Source of the DNA: Cyclobacteriaceae bacterium
Lineage (GTDB): Bacteria > Bacteroidota > Bacteroidia > Cytophagales > Cyclobacteriaceae
Assembly (NCBI GenBank): GCA_019638275.1
Contig: JAHBUC010000009.1
Span: 91,251 to 155,250, forward strand
DNA: 64,000 nt
Direction: 5' to 3'
Made by a program: the position numbers and the translations under genes. This document shows positions 1 through 9,621 of this stretch, piece by piece. Numbering within the stretch: the stretch's first letter is position 1; every line of letters begins with the position of its first letter. The notes under the pieces are model-generated. The model saw only the letters and a program-made list of their open reading frames with translations, searched no databases and had not been told where the DNA came from.

Positions 1-41
1 TTACCGAATACTTAGGTTACAAACCCAGGCGTTCAGAAAGC

Positions 42-1088
42 ATGCACCGAATGACATCCTTCTTCCTCTTTGCTTCAGGAGTTGACACCGCACTGTTAAA
101 AGAGTGCCCATCAGAAACAAACAAGTATGTAGGCATCGGAGCCACCATATTTTTTACGGGTGTCTTTGCTGCATGGGCTGCAGGCTATGCCTTGTTTACT
201 GTGTTTAACAGTTACTGGATTGCCGGCTTGCTTGGACTTATCTGGGGACTGATGATTTTTAACCTTGATCGGTACATCGTTTCCAGCATGCGCAAGGAAA
301 ATAATGCAACACAGGAATGGATCATGGCATCACCACGTATCGTACTGGCCATTGCCATTTCGCTGATCATAGCAAAGCCATTGGAGTTAAAAATCTTTGA
401 AAAGGAAATTGAGCCCGAGTTGGTAATTATGGAGCAGGAAGTTTACCTGCGGCAGGAAAACGAAACAAGAAATCGGTTTAGCCCCACCCTTTCATCCATT
501 CAAAATCAAATCAATGACCTTAAAACAGAAATTTTTAAAAAAGAGCAGCAACGCAACGCGTTGACCCGGCAGGCTCAACAAGAAGCAGATGGAACCGGGG
601 GCAGTATGCGCAAAAACCTCGGCCCTATTTATAAACTCAAAAAAGCTGATGCCGATAAAGCTGAAATCGAACTTCAGGAGCTCACGAACCGGAATACCAC
701 ACGAATCAGAAATCTCGAAAGCGATTTAAATCATCAGGATTCTCTGTTGAATGCGAGCCTGGTGAATCTTGAGCGCAACAGGCGTGATGGCCCGGCTGCA
801 AGGCTTGAAGCGCTAAGCCGGCTTACAGCACAAAGCAGTGCCATCTGGTGGGCCAATGTGTTCATTATCCTCTTATTTATTATTGTGGAAACGGCCCCCA
901 TCATGGTAAAGCTCATTTCAAAAAGCGGACCGTATGATAACCTGCTGCGCATTGCAGAACATCAGTTTATTTGCAGGGAAACAGAATCCGTAGCCGTTGC
1001 TACAGCGGAAACAAAACAGCGAACGTCTGCATTGGGGCAAAACGAGCAGACTTTCGTTAACACCCGCCTGGATGCCGAGATCAGTTAG
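42..1088 (+). CDS. DUF4407 membrane protein
   Basis: Membrane protein of the DUF4407 family, with no established function. The N-terminal SFFLFASGVDTALLKECP and NKYVGIGATIFFTG are family hallmarks. Three hydrophobic segments lie at about residues 30-52, 58-80 and 98-118, with NLDRYIVSSMRK between the second and third. A long charged coiled coil follows (about 120-255), then a last membrane segment at 265-290 (WWANVFIILLFIIVET). The reading frame stays open to the left edge of the window, so the gene may begin upstream; the ATG at 51 is an equally good start because family members usually begin a few residues before SFFLF. The family assignment is firm, the function unknown. Confidence 0.85.
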   Translation: MHRMTSFFLFASGVDTALLKECPSETNKYVGIGATIFFTGVFAAWAAGYALFTVFNSYWIAGLLGLIWGLMIFNLDRYIVSSMRKENNATQEWIMASPRIVLAIAISLIIAKPLELKIFEKEIEPELVIMEQEVYLRQENETRNRFSPTLSSIQNQINDLKTEIFKKEQQRNALTRQAQQEADGTGGSMRKNLGPIYKLKKADADKAEIELQELTNRNTTRIRNLESDLNHQDSLLNASLVNLERNRRDGPAARLEALSRLTAQSSAIWWANVFIILLFIIVETAPIMVKLISKSGPYDNLLRIAEHQFICRETESVAVATAETKQRTSALGQNEQTFVNTRLDAEIS

Positions 1089-1224
1089 AAGCCATCTCAA
1101 AAATCAGTTTCAAATGTCAGCGCCTGTCTGAACAGTCATTTTCAAAACTACTTTCGGGTACCTTTTTGGAAAGAATTCACCTCAACCAATTCAGGCATTT
1201 GAATATCTTTACAGCAATAGACAA

Positions 1225-2586
1225 ATGCTGAATATGAAGCTTAATTTTTTACCCGCACTTGCATGGCTCTTATTGGTTGCCTGCTCACAGCCGCAGCCAG
1301 AAATCAACACCACAACCACCGAAAAATTTCCTGATAAAATCGCTTCGGCTGTTATTTATGAAGTCAACATCCGGCAGCACACACCTGAGGGAACCCTTCA
1401 GGCATTCACCAGTGACCTTCCGAGGTTGAAAGAACTTGGCGTTCAGGTTCTGTGGCTGATGCCGGTGCAGCCAATCGGGGTAAAAGAGCGCAAAGGATCG
1501 CTGGGAAGTTATTACTCCATTCAGGACTACCGAAAAATTAACCCCGAGTTTGGCAATGAAGCCGATTTTAAAAACCTGGTTAAACAGGTGCACGACCTAG
1601 GCATGTACATCATTCTCGATTGGGTACCCAACCATACCGCATGGGATCATCCCTGGATAACCAACAACAAGGACTTCTACGCGCAAAACGAAAAAGGCGA
1701 AATTATTTATGAAGCCGACTGGACTGACATTGCGTTGCTGGATCACACCAATCCGGAAACACGCAAATCTATGATAGATGAGATGAAGTACTGGATTACC
1801 GAGTTCGACATTGATGGTTTCCGGTGCGACCATGCCGGTCATGAAATTCCGTTATACTTCTGGGAAGAAGTACGCCAGGCCATTGATCCGGTTAAAGATG
1901 TATTCTGGCTTGCCGAATGGGATGGCGCACGCATGCACCTGCAATTTCATGCCACCTATGCGTGGGAGTTACTCCATCTTACCAACAAGGTTGCCAAAGG
2001 TGAAGCTAATGCAAATGATTTGGCTAACTGGATTGATCACGATCTGAAAGAATACGGCCAACAACCGTTTCGCATGACCATGATAACCAACCACGATGAA
2101 AACTCATGGAGCGGAACAGAGTTTGAACGCCTCGGTGATGGCGTTAAAACATTTGCCACATTTATCTTTACCGCTTATGGCCAGCCCCTGCTGTACAGTG
2201 GTCAGGAGGTTGGACTGAACAAGCGCCTTCGCTTTTTTGAGAAAGACACCGTTGATTGGGCAGACCCGATGCAGTTGCAACCCTTCTACCAAAAATTGGT
2301 GAACATACACACCGAAAACCCTGCCTTGTGGGCCGGGGAATTTGGAGCAAAACCTGTGCGCATTAATGGAAATCAGGAGCATGTGTATGCATTTTCAAGA
2401 ACGAAAGAAAATAACCGCGTAATCGGCATATTGAATTTCTCTCCACAACCACAAAAATTTGTGCTGACGGATGGATCGGTTTCCGGAAAATATAGGGATG
2501 AATTTACAGGCAAAGAATACGAACTCAGCACAAATAATGCACTAACGTTGGAACCCTGGCAGTACCTGGTATTCGTTAAAAACTAA
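1225..2586 (+). CDS. GH13 alpha-amylase family lipoprotein
   Basis: Glycoside hydrolase of the alpha-amylase (GH13) family that should cleave alpha-glucans at the cell surface or in the periplasm. A lipoprotein signal ends in LLVAC (Cys20), so the enzyme is lipid-anchored. All four GH13 regions are visible: DWVPNH (residues 132-137), GFRCD with nucleophile Asp202, LAEWDG with acid/base Glu231, and ITNHDEN with Asp291. At 453 residues it is compact, covering the catalytic barrel and a short C-terminal beta domain. The start could also be the ATG at 1234, giving a more typical MKLNF signal. The AsmA-like gene follows after 8 bases, suggesting co-transcription. Exact substrate specificity cannot be read. 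Confidence 0.92.
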   Translation: MLNMKLNFLPALAWLLLVACSQPQPEINTTTTEKFPDKIASAVIYEVNIRQHTPEGTLQAFTSDLPRLKELGVQVLWLMPVQPIGVKERKGSLGSYYSIQDYRKINPEFGNEADFKNLVKQVHDLGMYIILDWVPNHTAWDHPWITNNKDFYAQNEKGEIIYEADWTDIALLDHTNPETRKSMIDEMKYWITEFDIDGFRCDHAGHEIPLYFWEEVRQAIDPVKDVFWLAEWDGARMHLQFHATYAWELLHLTNKVAKGEANANDLANWIDHDLKEYGQQPFRMTMITNHDENSWSGTEFERLGDGVKTFATFIFTAYGQPLLYSGQEVGLNKRLRFFEKDTVDWADPMQLQPFYQKLVNIHTENPALWAGEFGAKPVRINGNQEHVYAFSRTKENNRVIGILNFSPQPQKFVLTDGSVSGKYRDEFTGKEYELSTNNALTLEPWQYLVFVKN

Positions 2587-2594
2587 ATTTACGG

Positions 2595-5500
2595 ATGGAG
2601 CAGAGGCACTCAACCTATAAGAAAAAATTAGTAAGGATTATTGCACTCGTGGTGCTTATGCCTGTGTTGGTATTTTCAATACTGGTAGGAATTGTTTTCT
2701 GGAAACAGGATGCAATTGTTCAGGAACTCATCACCACACTCAATGCCGATTTTACCGGAACACTGGAAGTTGAGGACAGTCACATCTCCCCTTTTGCCAA
2801 TTTCCCCTACATCTCCATCGATCTGGATCATGTCCGCATTTACGAGGATAAAGAAAAGGACGATCAACCCCTAGTTGAAGTTGAAGATGTATACCTCGGT
2901 TTTGATATCTGGACGTTACTCAAAGGAACATTTGAAGTAAAGTCGCTCAAGCTCTCCAACGGAACTATAAAACTTATACAGCACCTGGATGGAACTTTCA
3001 ATATTTCCAATGCACTGAGCACAACAAAGGAAATCGAAGATCCGGGTGAAGAGTTTCACATGGACTTGAAAAGCATTCACTTGCACAACATCGATGTGGT
3101 AAAAATAAATGAAGCCAATAACCTCGTTCTTGAGTTCTTTATCAACGATGCCAAATCAAGATTCAAGGACATTGAGGACCACATGCTGGTAACACTCGAC
3201 AGCCGATTTATGCTGAATGTGATTGCCGCTGGTGATACAACCTTTGTTAAGCACAAACATTTTGAGATACATACCGAGCTGGATTACGATGAAGTGAAGC
3301 ACCTGCTTACCATCAGGCCGTCTGAACTTCGATTGGAACGCGCGTATTTTAAGGTTGATGGTTCCGTGGATGTTGACGATGACATGAATCTTGATATCCG
3401 GATTGAAGGAAATAAACCCAACTTCGATCTATTTCTGGCGTTTGCTCCGGAAGAACTTGATCCGGTTTTTCAACGGTATGAAAATGCAGGCAAGATTTTT
3501 TTCAACGCGGCAATTACCGGCAAAGCTGCTAATGGAAACAACCCACGGGTAACGGCCAACTTCGGCTGCGAAGATGCATTCTTCAACAATAAACTCTCGA
3601 GCAAGCGATTGGATGATCTGTACTTTAAAGGACACTTTACTACCGGAGATTCAGGAACCGTGCAAACCATGGAATTTCATTTGCTGGACTTTACTGCCAG
3701 GCCCGAAGCAGGAACATTCAGCGGCAATCTCAAAGTTAAAAATTTCGATTCGCCTGAAATTGATATGCAACTTCGTTCAGAATTTGAACTGGACTTTCTG
3801 GCGCAATTCCTGAACATTACCGACCTGCAGGATTTAAAAGGTCAGGTCGCCTTGACCATGAACTTTCATGACATCGTGGACTTATCCAGGCCGGAACGAA
3901 GCATTGAACGACTGAACGAATCGTACTTCACTGAACTGGATGTAAAAAATCTGAGTTTCAGAATACCTTCATTTCATTTACCTATTCATGATCTGGATAT
4001 TAAGGCTAGCATGGATGGACACAAGGCCATCATTGATCACTTCAACCTCAAAGTTGGCGACTCGGATGTTCAGATCAGTGCAAGCATCAGCGATTTGCCA
4101 GCCATTCTGCACCACACGGCCGATCCGGTTACGGCCACGCTATTGGTAAAATCAAACCTGTTGGATATTAAACAACTCACATCAGGCGATACGATAAAAC
4201 GGAAACCTGTTAATGAACAAATACGGGACATGAGCATGAAGTTTAAATTCAACAGCTCTGCCCGCGCGTTTACCGAGTCGCCAAACCTGCCTGTGGGTGA
4301 ATTCTTTATTGAAGATTTGTATGCCAAACTTACGCACTATCCGCACACGCTACACGATTTTCATGCCGATGTATTTATTGACGATAGCAACTTCAGGATA
4401 ATTGATTTTACCGGCATGATCGATAAAAGTGATTTTCACTTTAATGGAAAACTCAATAATTACGACTTGTGGTTTCTCAATGAACCACTGGGTGACACAA
4501 AAGTTGAATTTAACCTTACGTCAGATTTGCTCCAGCTTGAAGACCTCTTTTCGTATGGAGGTGAAAACTATGTGCCTGAAGATTATCGTCATGAAGAATT
4601 TAAGCAGCTTAAAATCCACGGTTTTGCTGATCTGCATTTTAATAAAGGTTTGAAATCATCCGATGTATACATCGACAAGCTGGAAGCCCAGATGAAAGTT
4701 CACCCCATGCGCTTTGAGAAATTTAAAGGGCGAATACATTATGAAGACCAACACTTGCTGGTTGAAAATCTGAGCGGCAAACTGGGCAAAAGTGAATTTA
4801 CAGCTAACCTGCACTACTACACCGGTACGGATAAATCCATTAAAAAACGCGATAACCATTTTGCACTGAAGGCAACCCACCTGGATTTTGATGAGCTGTT
4901 CGCTTACAATCCCCCACCCCCGAACACAACCCTTACACCTGAAGATCATGAAAATGTGTTCAACATTTATGACCTTCCCTTTACCGACATGAAGTTGGAT
5001 TTTGACATCAAACGTCTGAACTATCATCGGTATTTGATTGACGATTTCTTTGTTAAGGCCCGAACCCAGGAAGATCACTTCATCTATATCGATACCATGT
5101 CGTTGAAAGCCGCAGGTGGCAACATTCATTTAAGCGGCTACATGAACGGCTCAGACCGCAACAAGATTTACTTCAGTCCGAAAATGACTGTTGAAAACGT
5201 TGATCTGGACAAGCTACTCTTTAAGTTTGAGAACTTCGGTCAGGATCACCTGGTATCCGAAAACCTGCACGGGAAGCTTACCGGCAAAATCACGGGCAAA
5301 GTTCACCTCCATGCTGATATGGTACCGATTATTGATGACTCCGAAATTCAGTTGGCCGTTGAAGTAAGGCAAGGAAGGCTTGAACGATACAGTGCATTGG
5401 AAGCGCTTTCCGATTATTTTAAAGACAAGAATTTATCGAAGGTTCTGTTTGACACCCTTCGCAATCAGTTTGAGCTGAATAACGGAACCTTGAGCATTCC

Positions 5501-5771
5501 AAAAATGACCATAAACTCATCGCTTGGGTTCATTGAAATTTCGGGGAAGCAGGATATGAACATGAACATGGAGTATTACCTGCGCATTCCATTGAAGCTT
5601 GTTACACAGGTAGGCATGGCCAAACTGTTTGGCAAAAAAGAAGACACCAGTAACCAGGAAGATGAAATTCAATACCGCGATGAATCAAAACGTATTCGGT
5701 TTGTTAACCTAAAGCTTACGGGCACCCCCGATAACTACAAGATTTCGATGGGGAAGGATAAATCGGATTAA
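2595..5771 (+). CDS. AsmA-like envelope protein
   Basis: Very large (1058 aa) envelope protein with one N-terminal membrane anchor at about residues 14-35 followed by a long beta-rich periplasmic body. The start of the mature part (NADFTGTLEVEDSHISPF...FPYISIDLDHVRIYED) is characteristic of AsmA-family proteins of Bacteroidota. The C-terminal fifth, with DSEIQLAVEVRQGRLERYSALEALSDYF and TINSSLGFIEISGKQDM, matches the AsmA C-terminal region. AsmA/TamB/YhdP-type proteins are thought to bridge inner and outer membranes for phospholipid transport or outer-membrane biogenesis; applying that role here is inference. It sits 8 bases after the amylase gene and ends 10 bases before a convergent gene. 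Confidence 0.85.
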   Translation: MEQRHSTYKKKLVRIIALVVLMPVLVFSILVGIVFWKQDAIVQELITTLNADFTGTLEVEDSHISPFANFPYISIDLDHVRIYEDKEKDDQPLVEVEDVYLGFDIWTLLKGTFEVKSLKLSNGTIKLIQHLDGTFNISNALSTTKEIEDPGEEFHMDLKSIHLHNIDVVKINEANNLVLEFFINDAKSRFKDIEDHMLVTLDSRFMLNVIAAGDTTFVKHKHFEIHTELDYDEVKHLLTIRPSELRLERAYFKVDGSVDVDDDMNLDIRIEGNKPNFDLFLAFAPEELDPVFQRYENAGKIFFNAAITGKAANGNNPRVTANFGCEDAFFNNKLSSKRLDDLYFKGHFTTGDSGTVQTMEFHLLDFTARPEAGTFSGNLKVKNFDSPEIDMQLRSEFELDFLAQFLNITDLQDLKGQVALTMNFHDIVDLSRPERSIERLNESYFTELDVKNLSFRIPSFHLPIHDLDIKASMDGHKAIIDHFNLKVGDSDVQISASISDLPAILHHTADPVTATLLVKSNLLDIKQLTSGDTIKRKPVNEQIRDMSMKFKFNSSARAFTESPNLPVGEFFIEDLYAKLTHYPHTLHDFHADVFIDDSNFRIIDFTGMIDKSDFHFNGKLNNYDLWFLNEPLGDTKVEFNLTSDLLQLEDLFSYGGENYVPEDYRHEEFKQLKIHGFADLHFNKGLKSSDVYIDKLEAQMKVHPMRFEKFKGRIHYEDQHLLVENLSGKLGKSEFTANLHYYTGTDKSIKKRDNHFALKATHLDFDELFAYNPPPPNTTLTPEDHENVFNIYDLPFTDMKLDFDIKRLNYHRYLIDDFFVKARTQEDHFIYIDTMSLKAAGGNIHLSGYMNGSDRNKIYFSPKMTVENVDLDKLLFKFENFGQDHLVSENLHGKLTGKITGKVHLHADMVPIIDDSEIQLAVEVRQGRLERYSALEALSDYFKDKNLSKVLFDTLRNQFELNNGTLSIPKMTINSSLGFIEISGKQDMNMNMEYYLRIPLKLVTQVGMAKLFGKKEDTSNQEDEIQYRDESKRIRFVNLKLTGTPDNYKISMGKDKSD

Positions 5772-5781
5772 AATTAAATAC

Positions 5782-6819
5782 TCATCTACTCAGATATTTC
5801 ATTACTTCAGAGAATGAGAATGTCCGGTACAAAACTTTTCCTTGCCTATCAATCAGGATGTAAGTAGGAAAAACATCAATAAACATGCTTTTCGAGGCGC
5901 GCTTTTCGTAATCATCAACGTCCCTCACGTTGCACCAACTATAATTCTTTGATTTCAGATAATTTACCCACTCAGCCTGGTCTCTGTCCGTTGATATTCC
6001 AATTACTTCAACATGATGCTTCTTCAGAAACGCCAACTGTTCTTTCATTAATTTATGATCCTGGACGCAGGGAGCACATCCCACAAACCAAAAATCAAGC
6101 AAATACTTATCTCCTTCATTAAGATTTAGTGAAATCAACTCACCCCCCTTCGTATAGAATTGAAACCTTGAAAGATCAACCTTATTCTCAAAAAGTATCC
6201 TTTCTATTCGCTTTATGGGATTTAAGAGATGGCCAATAATTGCGGAGTCTTGCTTTGTTTGCAACTCATATAGTTTATACAAAGCCTCATTATTACTAAC
6301 ATTTCTCATGAAGTAATTAGTGGCTATTTCTATTGAAAACGAATTAGCTATATTCTCTTCAAAAGATTTTAATTGAAAATCATCTAACAACAAAACATTA
6401 TTGAGTTTAGTCAACTCTTTTTGCTTATTGTTATACTCTACTGATTTGTAGTACAAATCAGACCCAATCACGGTGTCGATTTTCAGTTGTAACTTGTCGT
6501 TTACATAACCCTGAATTATTATTTTTTCTCCACTCAACCAAAGTCGATTCATTGTCAATTCTCCACCTGCATAGAAGTTTATATTATAAAGGTCATTGAT
6601 CGTGTTATTGCTGGCAATTCGAATGGTGTCAGCGTAGGGCAAGAATTGATATAGCTTGTCCTGCGTAATGTTTGATATGAATACACTATCAATTTCAGAA
6701 TCTGTTCTCAGAAATAGATTCAGATCAGTCAATTCAACATCCTCTACCCGATTAGATGAACAGCTCCCTGCAAACAGGAACGCAACAAGTATAATAAACA
6801 ACCACTTTTTCGAAGCCAT
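5782..6819 (-). CDS. TlpA-like thioredoxin-fold lipoprotein
   Basis: Lipoprotein (signal ending FLFAGSC) with a C-terminal thioredoxin-like domain of the TlpA/ResA type. The redox motif is FWFVGCAPC, Cys248 and Cys251, and the cis-proline is in VFPTY (Pro318). This is the usual layout of periplasmic thiol-disulfide oxidoreductases of Bacteroidota, where a poorly conserved N-terminal domain of about 220 residues precedes the thioredoxin fold. A role in reducing or maturing extracytoplasmic cysteine proteins is likely, but the partner is unknown. The coding sequence is noticeably more A+T-rich than its neighbours, which could indicate more recent acquisition. Confidence 0.85.
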   Translation of the reverse strand: MASKKWLFIILVAFLFAGSCSSNRVEDVELTDLNLFLRTDSEIDSVFISNITQDKLYQFLPYADTIRIASNNTINDLYNINFYAGGELTMNRLWLSGEKIIIQGYVNDKLQLKIDTVIGSDLYYKSVEYNNKQKELTKLNNVLLLDDFQLKSFEENIANSFSIEIATNYFMRNVSNNEALYKLYELQTKQDSAIIGHLLNPIKRIERILFENKVDLSRFQFYTKGGELISLNLNEGDKYLLDFWFVGCAPCVQDHKLMKEQLAFLKKHHVEVIGISTDRDQAEWVNYLKSKNYSWCNVRDVDDYEKRASKSMFIDVFPTYILIDRQGKVLYRTFSFSEVMKYLSR

Positions 6820-6823
6820 AATT

Positions 6824-7807
6824 TTACGCTGTAGCTAACGCCCGGTTATATTTACTTCTGTACTGTACGGGTGAAAGTCCGGTGTAACGTTTAAATGTAT
6901 TCCGAAAAGCCTTGCTATCGGTATAGCCTACCCGGTACATCACTTCATTCACATTTTCGCTTGAGGTTTCGAGGCTTTTTTTAGCAGCCTCAATCTTAAC
7001 CCGTTGCATGTATTCCACAACCGAGTTGGAAGTTGCTTTTTTAAATCTTCGTTCCAGGTTCCTCCGACCAAGCGCCAGCATGGAGGCTAATTGCTCCACT
7101 GTAATCCGCTCCTGAAAATTATGCTCAATAAAATCCTGGGCTTTTTTAATTACTTCATCGGTATGTTCCTTCTGCCCTTGAAACATGATAAAAGGAGACT
7201 GTGTGAATCGATCGATTTCTATGGCGTAATACTTCGAGAACAGAATGGCCATTTCACGATCCGTATACTTTTCAAGCAGATACAACAACAGGTTCCAGAA
7301 TGAATTAGCACCACCACTGGAGTAGATACCCTGTTCATCGGTAATAATTTTGTCGGACACGAGTTGAACATCCGGAAACATTTCTGCAAATTCTTTAACG
7401 GCCATCCAATGTGTGGAGCACTCCTTTCCGCGAAGCAGGCCGGTACTGGCTAATAGAAATGCGCCAACGCACAAACTGGCAACTTCCGATCCTTGCTTAT
7501 GTTGCTGCACAATCCATGGAAAGAAATCTTTATTATCGTCAATCACCTGTTTCATATCGCCATTCACAGCAGGAACAATCACCAGATCTGTTTTATCAAC
7601 ATCGACTAAGGCACAATCGGGTGTAACCGTGAAAAAACGTGCGTACACCTGGGGCTCACGATCCAAGCCCACCAACTGCACATGAAACATGGCCGGCTTG
7701 CCCATTGTTTGCATAAATTCATTGGCCTTGTTGAATAGAATAAACGGGCCTTCAATACAGCCCAGCGCGACAGCACCTTTCGGTACTAGAATGCTGATGT
7801 GTTTCAT
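6824..7807 (-). CDS. GlxA-type AraC regulator (DJ-1/PfpI + HTH)
   Basis: Transcriptional regulator with an N-terminal DJ-1/PfpI-like domain (about residues 1-190, with EVASLCVGAFLLA carrying the Cys found at the nucleophile elbow) and a C-terminal AraC double helix-turn-helix (about 215-320: ITVEQLASMLALGRRNLERRFKKAT and VNEVMYRVGYTDSKAFRNTFKRYTG). This is the GlxA/FtrA subfamily. The regulated genes are unknown; the divergent pair starting at 7935 is the natural candidate because only 127 bases separate the two start codons. Confidence 0.93.
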   Translation of the reverse strand: MKHISILVPKGAVALGCIEGPFILFNKANEFMQTMGKPAMFHVQLVGLDREPQVYARFFTVTPDCALVDVDKTDLVIVPAVNGDMKQVIDDNKDFFPWIVQQHKQGSEVASLCVGAFLLASTGLLRGKECSTHWMAVKEFAEMFPDVQLVSDKIITDEQGIYSSGGANSFWNLLLYLLEKYTDREMAILFSKYYAIEIDRFTQSPFIMFQGQKEHTDEVIKKAQDFIEHNFQERITVEQLASMLALGRRNLERRFKKATSNSVVEYMQRVKIEAAKKSLETSSENVNEVMYRVGYTDSKAFRNTFKRYTGLSPVQYRSKYNRALATA

Positions 7808-7934
7808 TTATAATATTGAGTTTGGTTGATCAAAACTACTAAAGCATGATGTCGCAATCAACCCCTGAATATGGCGGAATTACACCCTTTTTAGCCTTTC
7901 ACAATCGGGTAAGTTTGATGCGAAAAGTAAGAAG

Positions 7935-8339
7935 ATGAAAATCCTAACACTCGTTCACGACATTCCGACCTTTTGTGTGACAGCAGAATCATTTCCGAAT
8001 GAAATTAATAAGGCATTTGAGCGACTAATCGAAAAACTTCCGACTGAGCAAGGACGCATTTTTTTTGGAATCGCTTTTCAGGAAGCAACCGGCAGCATGG
8101 TTTACAAAGCAGCCGTGAAAGAAGATTTTCCGGGAGAAGCTAACCGGTGTTGTTGCGAAATATTTATGATCAGAAAAGGAGATTATATCACCGAGACGGT
8201 TAAAAACTGGAAAACAGACATAACCAGTATTGGGAAGACCTTTCAAAAACTGGGTGAGTCTCATCCAAATGCCACCTTTCCCTGCGTTGAGTGGTATAAA
8301 GGCAATGATGTATTGTGCATGGTACGACTTGAACATTAA
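7935..8339 (+). CDS. GyrI-like hypothetical protein
   Basis: Cytoplasmic protein of 134 residues with no signal or membrane segment. The pattern of a central beta strand with FFGIAFQE, MVYKAAVKED, a KGDYITETV turn and the C-terminal VEWYKGNDVLCMVRL resembles the small-molecule-binding fold of GyrI/AraC effector-binding proteins, but I see no diagnostic motif. The next gene starts inside this stop codon (TAATG), so the two are translationally coupled. It is divergent from the GlxA-type regulator, which may control it. Function unknown. Confidence 0.7.
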   Translation: MKILTLVHDIPTFCVTAESFPNEINKAFERLIEKLPTEQGRIFFGIAFQEATGSMVYKAAVKEDFPGEANRCCCEIFMIRKGDYITETVKNWKTDITSIGKTFQKLGESHPNATFPCVEWYKGNDVLCMVRLEH

Positions 8340-8602
8340 TGTGCTTGAAAATGGTAGAAGTATTTAGAACAAATGTTGATCATATCCATCAGGCAGGCAT
8401 GCTGGTATCCTGCATTCATCAAACTTTTGATGGCTATGTCGCCAACTTCGACCTGGATGACTGCGACAAGATTCTTCGGGTAAAGTCTTTAACGGGTTAT
8501 GTTGATGCCCGGCAGATAATCCGGTTGCTCAACGGTTTGGGTTTCTATGCCGAAATTCTTGTGGAAACAAATGCACACAATCAACACACACAAACCAACT
8601 AA
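8339..8602 (+). CDS. Small hypothetical protein, HMA-like layout
   Basis: Conserved-looking small protein (87 aa, or 83 aa from the internal ATG at 8351, which begins MVEVFRTNV). The predicted order beta-alpha-beta-beta-alpha-beta (VEVFRTNV, AGMLVSCIHQTF, GYVANFDLDDCDKILRVKS, ARQIIRLLNGLGFYAEIL) resembles heavy-metal-associated or ferredoxin-like folds. The CxxC metal motif of HMA domains is absent; the two cysteines are isolated (SCIH and DDCD). I do not recognise a function. Its start codon overlaps the stop of the upstream gene. Confidence 0.65.
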   Translation: MCLKMVEVFRTNVDHIHQAGMLVSCIHQTFDGYVANFDLDDCDKILRVKSLTGYVDARQIIRLLNGLGFYAEILVETNAHNQHTQTN

Positions 8603-8940
8603 AATTACATTTTCTCTATTTCCATCATATTCCATACACGTACCCTACACTTCTTTCGGCACAACAAGGCCTGTTTTTAGTGGATTTACAGTCTACTACC
8701 AGCCAGCAGGCGTACAAATACCGAAATAATCTTTTGTTAGCCATCGAAAACACAAATATCACACTAAGGCACATCATACTGTAGGCTGTAACGTTTGTTT
8801 GACTGCGCGGATACCCATACAAGATTCTGATTGAGGTTCAACTCGCTATTTATTACTTGCGCAAAGTTGGTTCCTGTATTACATCTTATTTGAAGTACAT
8901 AAAGCAGATTTTTGCATTGTATTTAAACACTACAAGACAA
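8603..8940. other. 338-base intergenic stretch without recognised feature
   Basis: This is the longest gene-free stretch of the window, between the 87-aa protein and the exported protein at 8941. It has no open frame with coding character, no convincing terminator and no complete RNA fold. A tRNA-Tyr-like anticodon hairpin on the minus strand at 8680-8696 is not supported by D, T or acceptor arms. Promoter elements for the downstream gene probably lie in the last 100 bases, but no good TAnnTTTG match is evident. Confidence 0.5.
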
Positions 8941-9504
8941 ATGAAACTCACCCTTATCACCGTACTGCTATCCATCAGCGTTCAGATTTTTGCCAACTCT
9001 CCCACTACCATGGCCATTGTTTCAAATGAAACTTCGGGCATATACAAAGTGGTTTACCAGGGACAGGAAACCGGAAAAGTTAAGATGACCATCTTAAACA
9101 ACCGTCAACAGGTTGTATTTACAGAGGTAATTGCACAAGTATCAGCGTTTATCCGTCCGTACAACTTCAGCGGAATGGAAGCCGGAGAATACACCATTGT
9201 GCTGGAAGACAAAACCGGCAAGCAGGTAGAAAAAATCAGTTACAGAAAGAATGTGGTGGTGAGCACCATACACGTAGCCAAACTGGCGCATGAAGATGGT
9301 AAATATATATTGAGTGCAACCAACAACGGAACAGAAAACATATTGATCAACATATACGATGCCAAAGAGAATATCGTGTACAGCAAGCACGAAAAAGTAT
9401 CTGGCAATTTTGCGTTGATCTACAATCTTAAAAACGTAATGTCTCATTCCATCCGCTTTGAAATTGTAAGTGATACTGGAAAAGTGACCTCTATCGTTTA
9501 CTAA
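8941..9504 (+). CDS. Exported beta-rich hypothetical protein
   Basis: Secreted or periplasmic protein of 187 residues. I chose the ATG at 8941 rather than the in-frame one at 8857 because it opens directly into a signal peptide (MKLTLITVLLSISVQIFANS). The mature part is short beta strands, with SNETSGIYKVVYQG and the PYNFSGMEAGEYTIVLED pattern typical of the small C-terminal or DUF3244-like beta domains of Bacteroidota exported proteins; a T9SS signal is not obvious. The gene is monocistronic and followed by a strong terminator. Function unknown. Confidence 0.8.
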   Translation: MKLTLITVLLSISVQIFANSPTTMAIVSNETSGIYKVVYQGQETGKVKMTILNNRQQVVFTEVIAQVSAFIRPYNFSGMEAGEYTIVLEDKTGKQVEKISYRKNVVVSTIHVAKLAHEDGKYILSATNNGTENILINIYDAKENIVYSKHEKVSGNFALIYNLKNVMSHSIRFEIVSDTGKVTSIVY

Positions 9505-9535
9505 GACAAGGGTTAGGTTAATTTTAGGTTGTAAA

Positions 9536-9564
9536 AGCTGCCCTGTTTCAGGGCAGCTTTTTTT
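9536..9564 (+). terminator. Rho-independent terminator
   Basis: A perfect 10-bp stem AGCTGCCCTG / CAGGGCAGCT (9536-9545 and 9549-9558) with a TTT loop is followed by TTTTTT. It ends the transcript of the exported-protein gene that stops at 9504. Confidence 0.93.
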
Positions 9565-9621
9565 ATGTTTCCGTAAGCCATCTCAAAAAAAATTCACCAA
9601 TTCCGGTTAATTTGGGAAATA

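Noticed and set aside
4656..5129. Minus-strand open frame of 157 codons inside the AsmA-like gene
   Set aside because: Antisense shadow with no motif; the plus-strand frame is continuous over 3 kb.
8680..8696. Minus-strand stretch like the anticodon arm of tRNA-Tyr (GTAGA-CTGTAAA-TCCAC)
   Set aside because: No T-arm, D-arm or acceptor stem can be built around it in the right positions, so it is not a tRNA gene and probably chance.
1089..9589. 15-base word AAGCCATCTCAAAAA present twice in intergenic DNA (1089-1103 and 9575-9589)
   Set aside because: A few matches of this length are expected by chance in 64 kb, and the flanks do not match.
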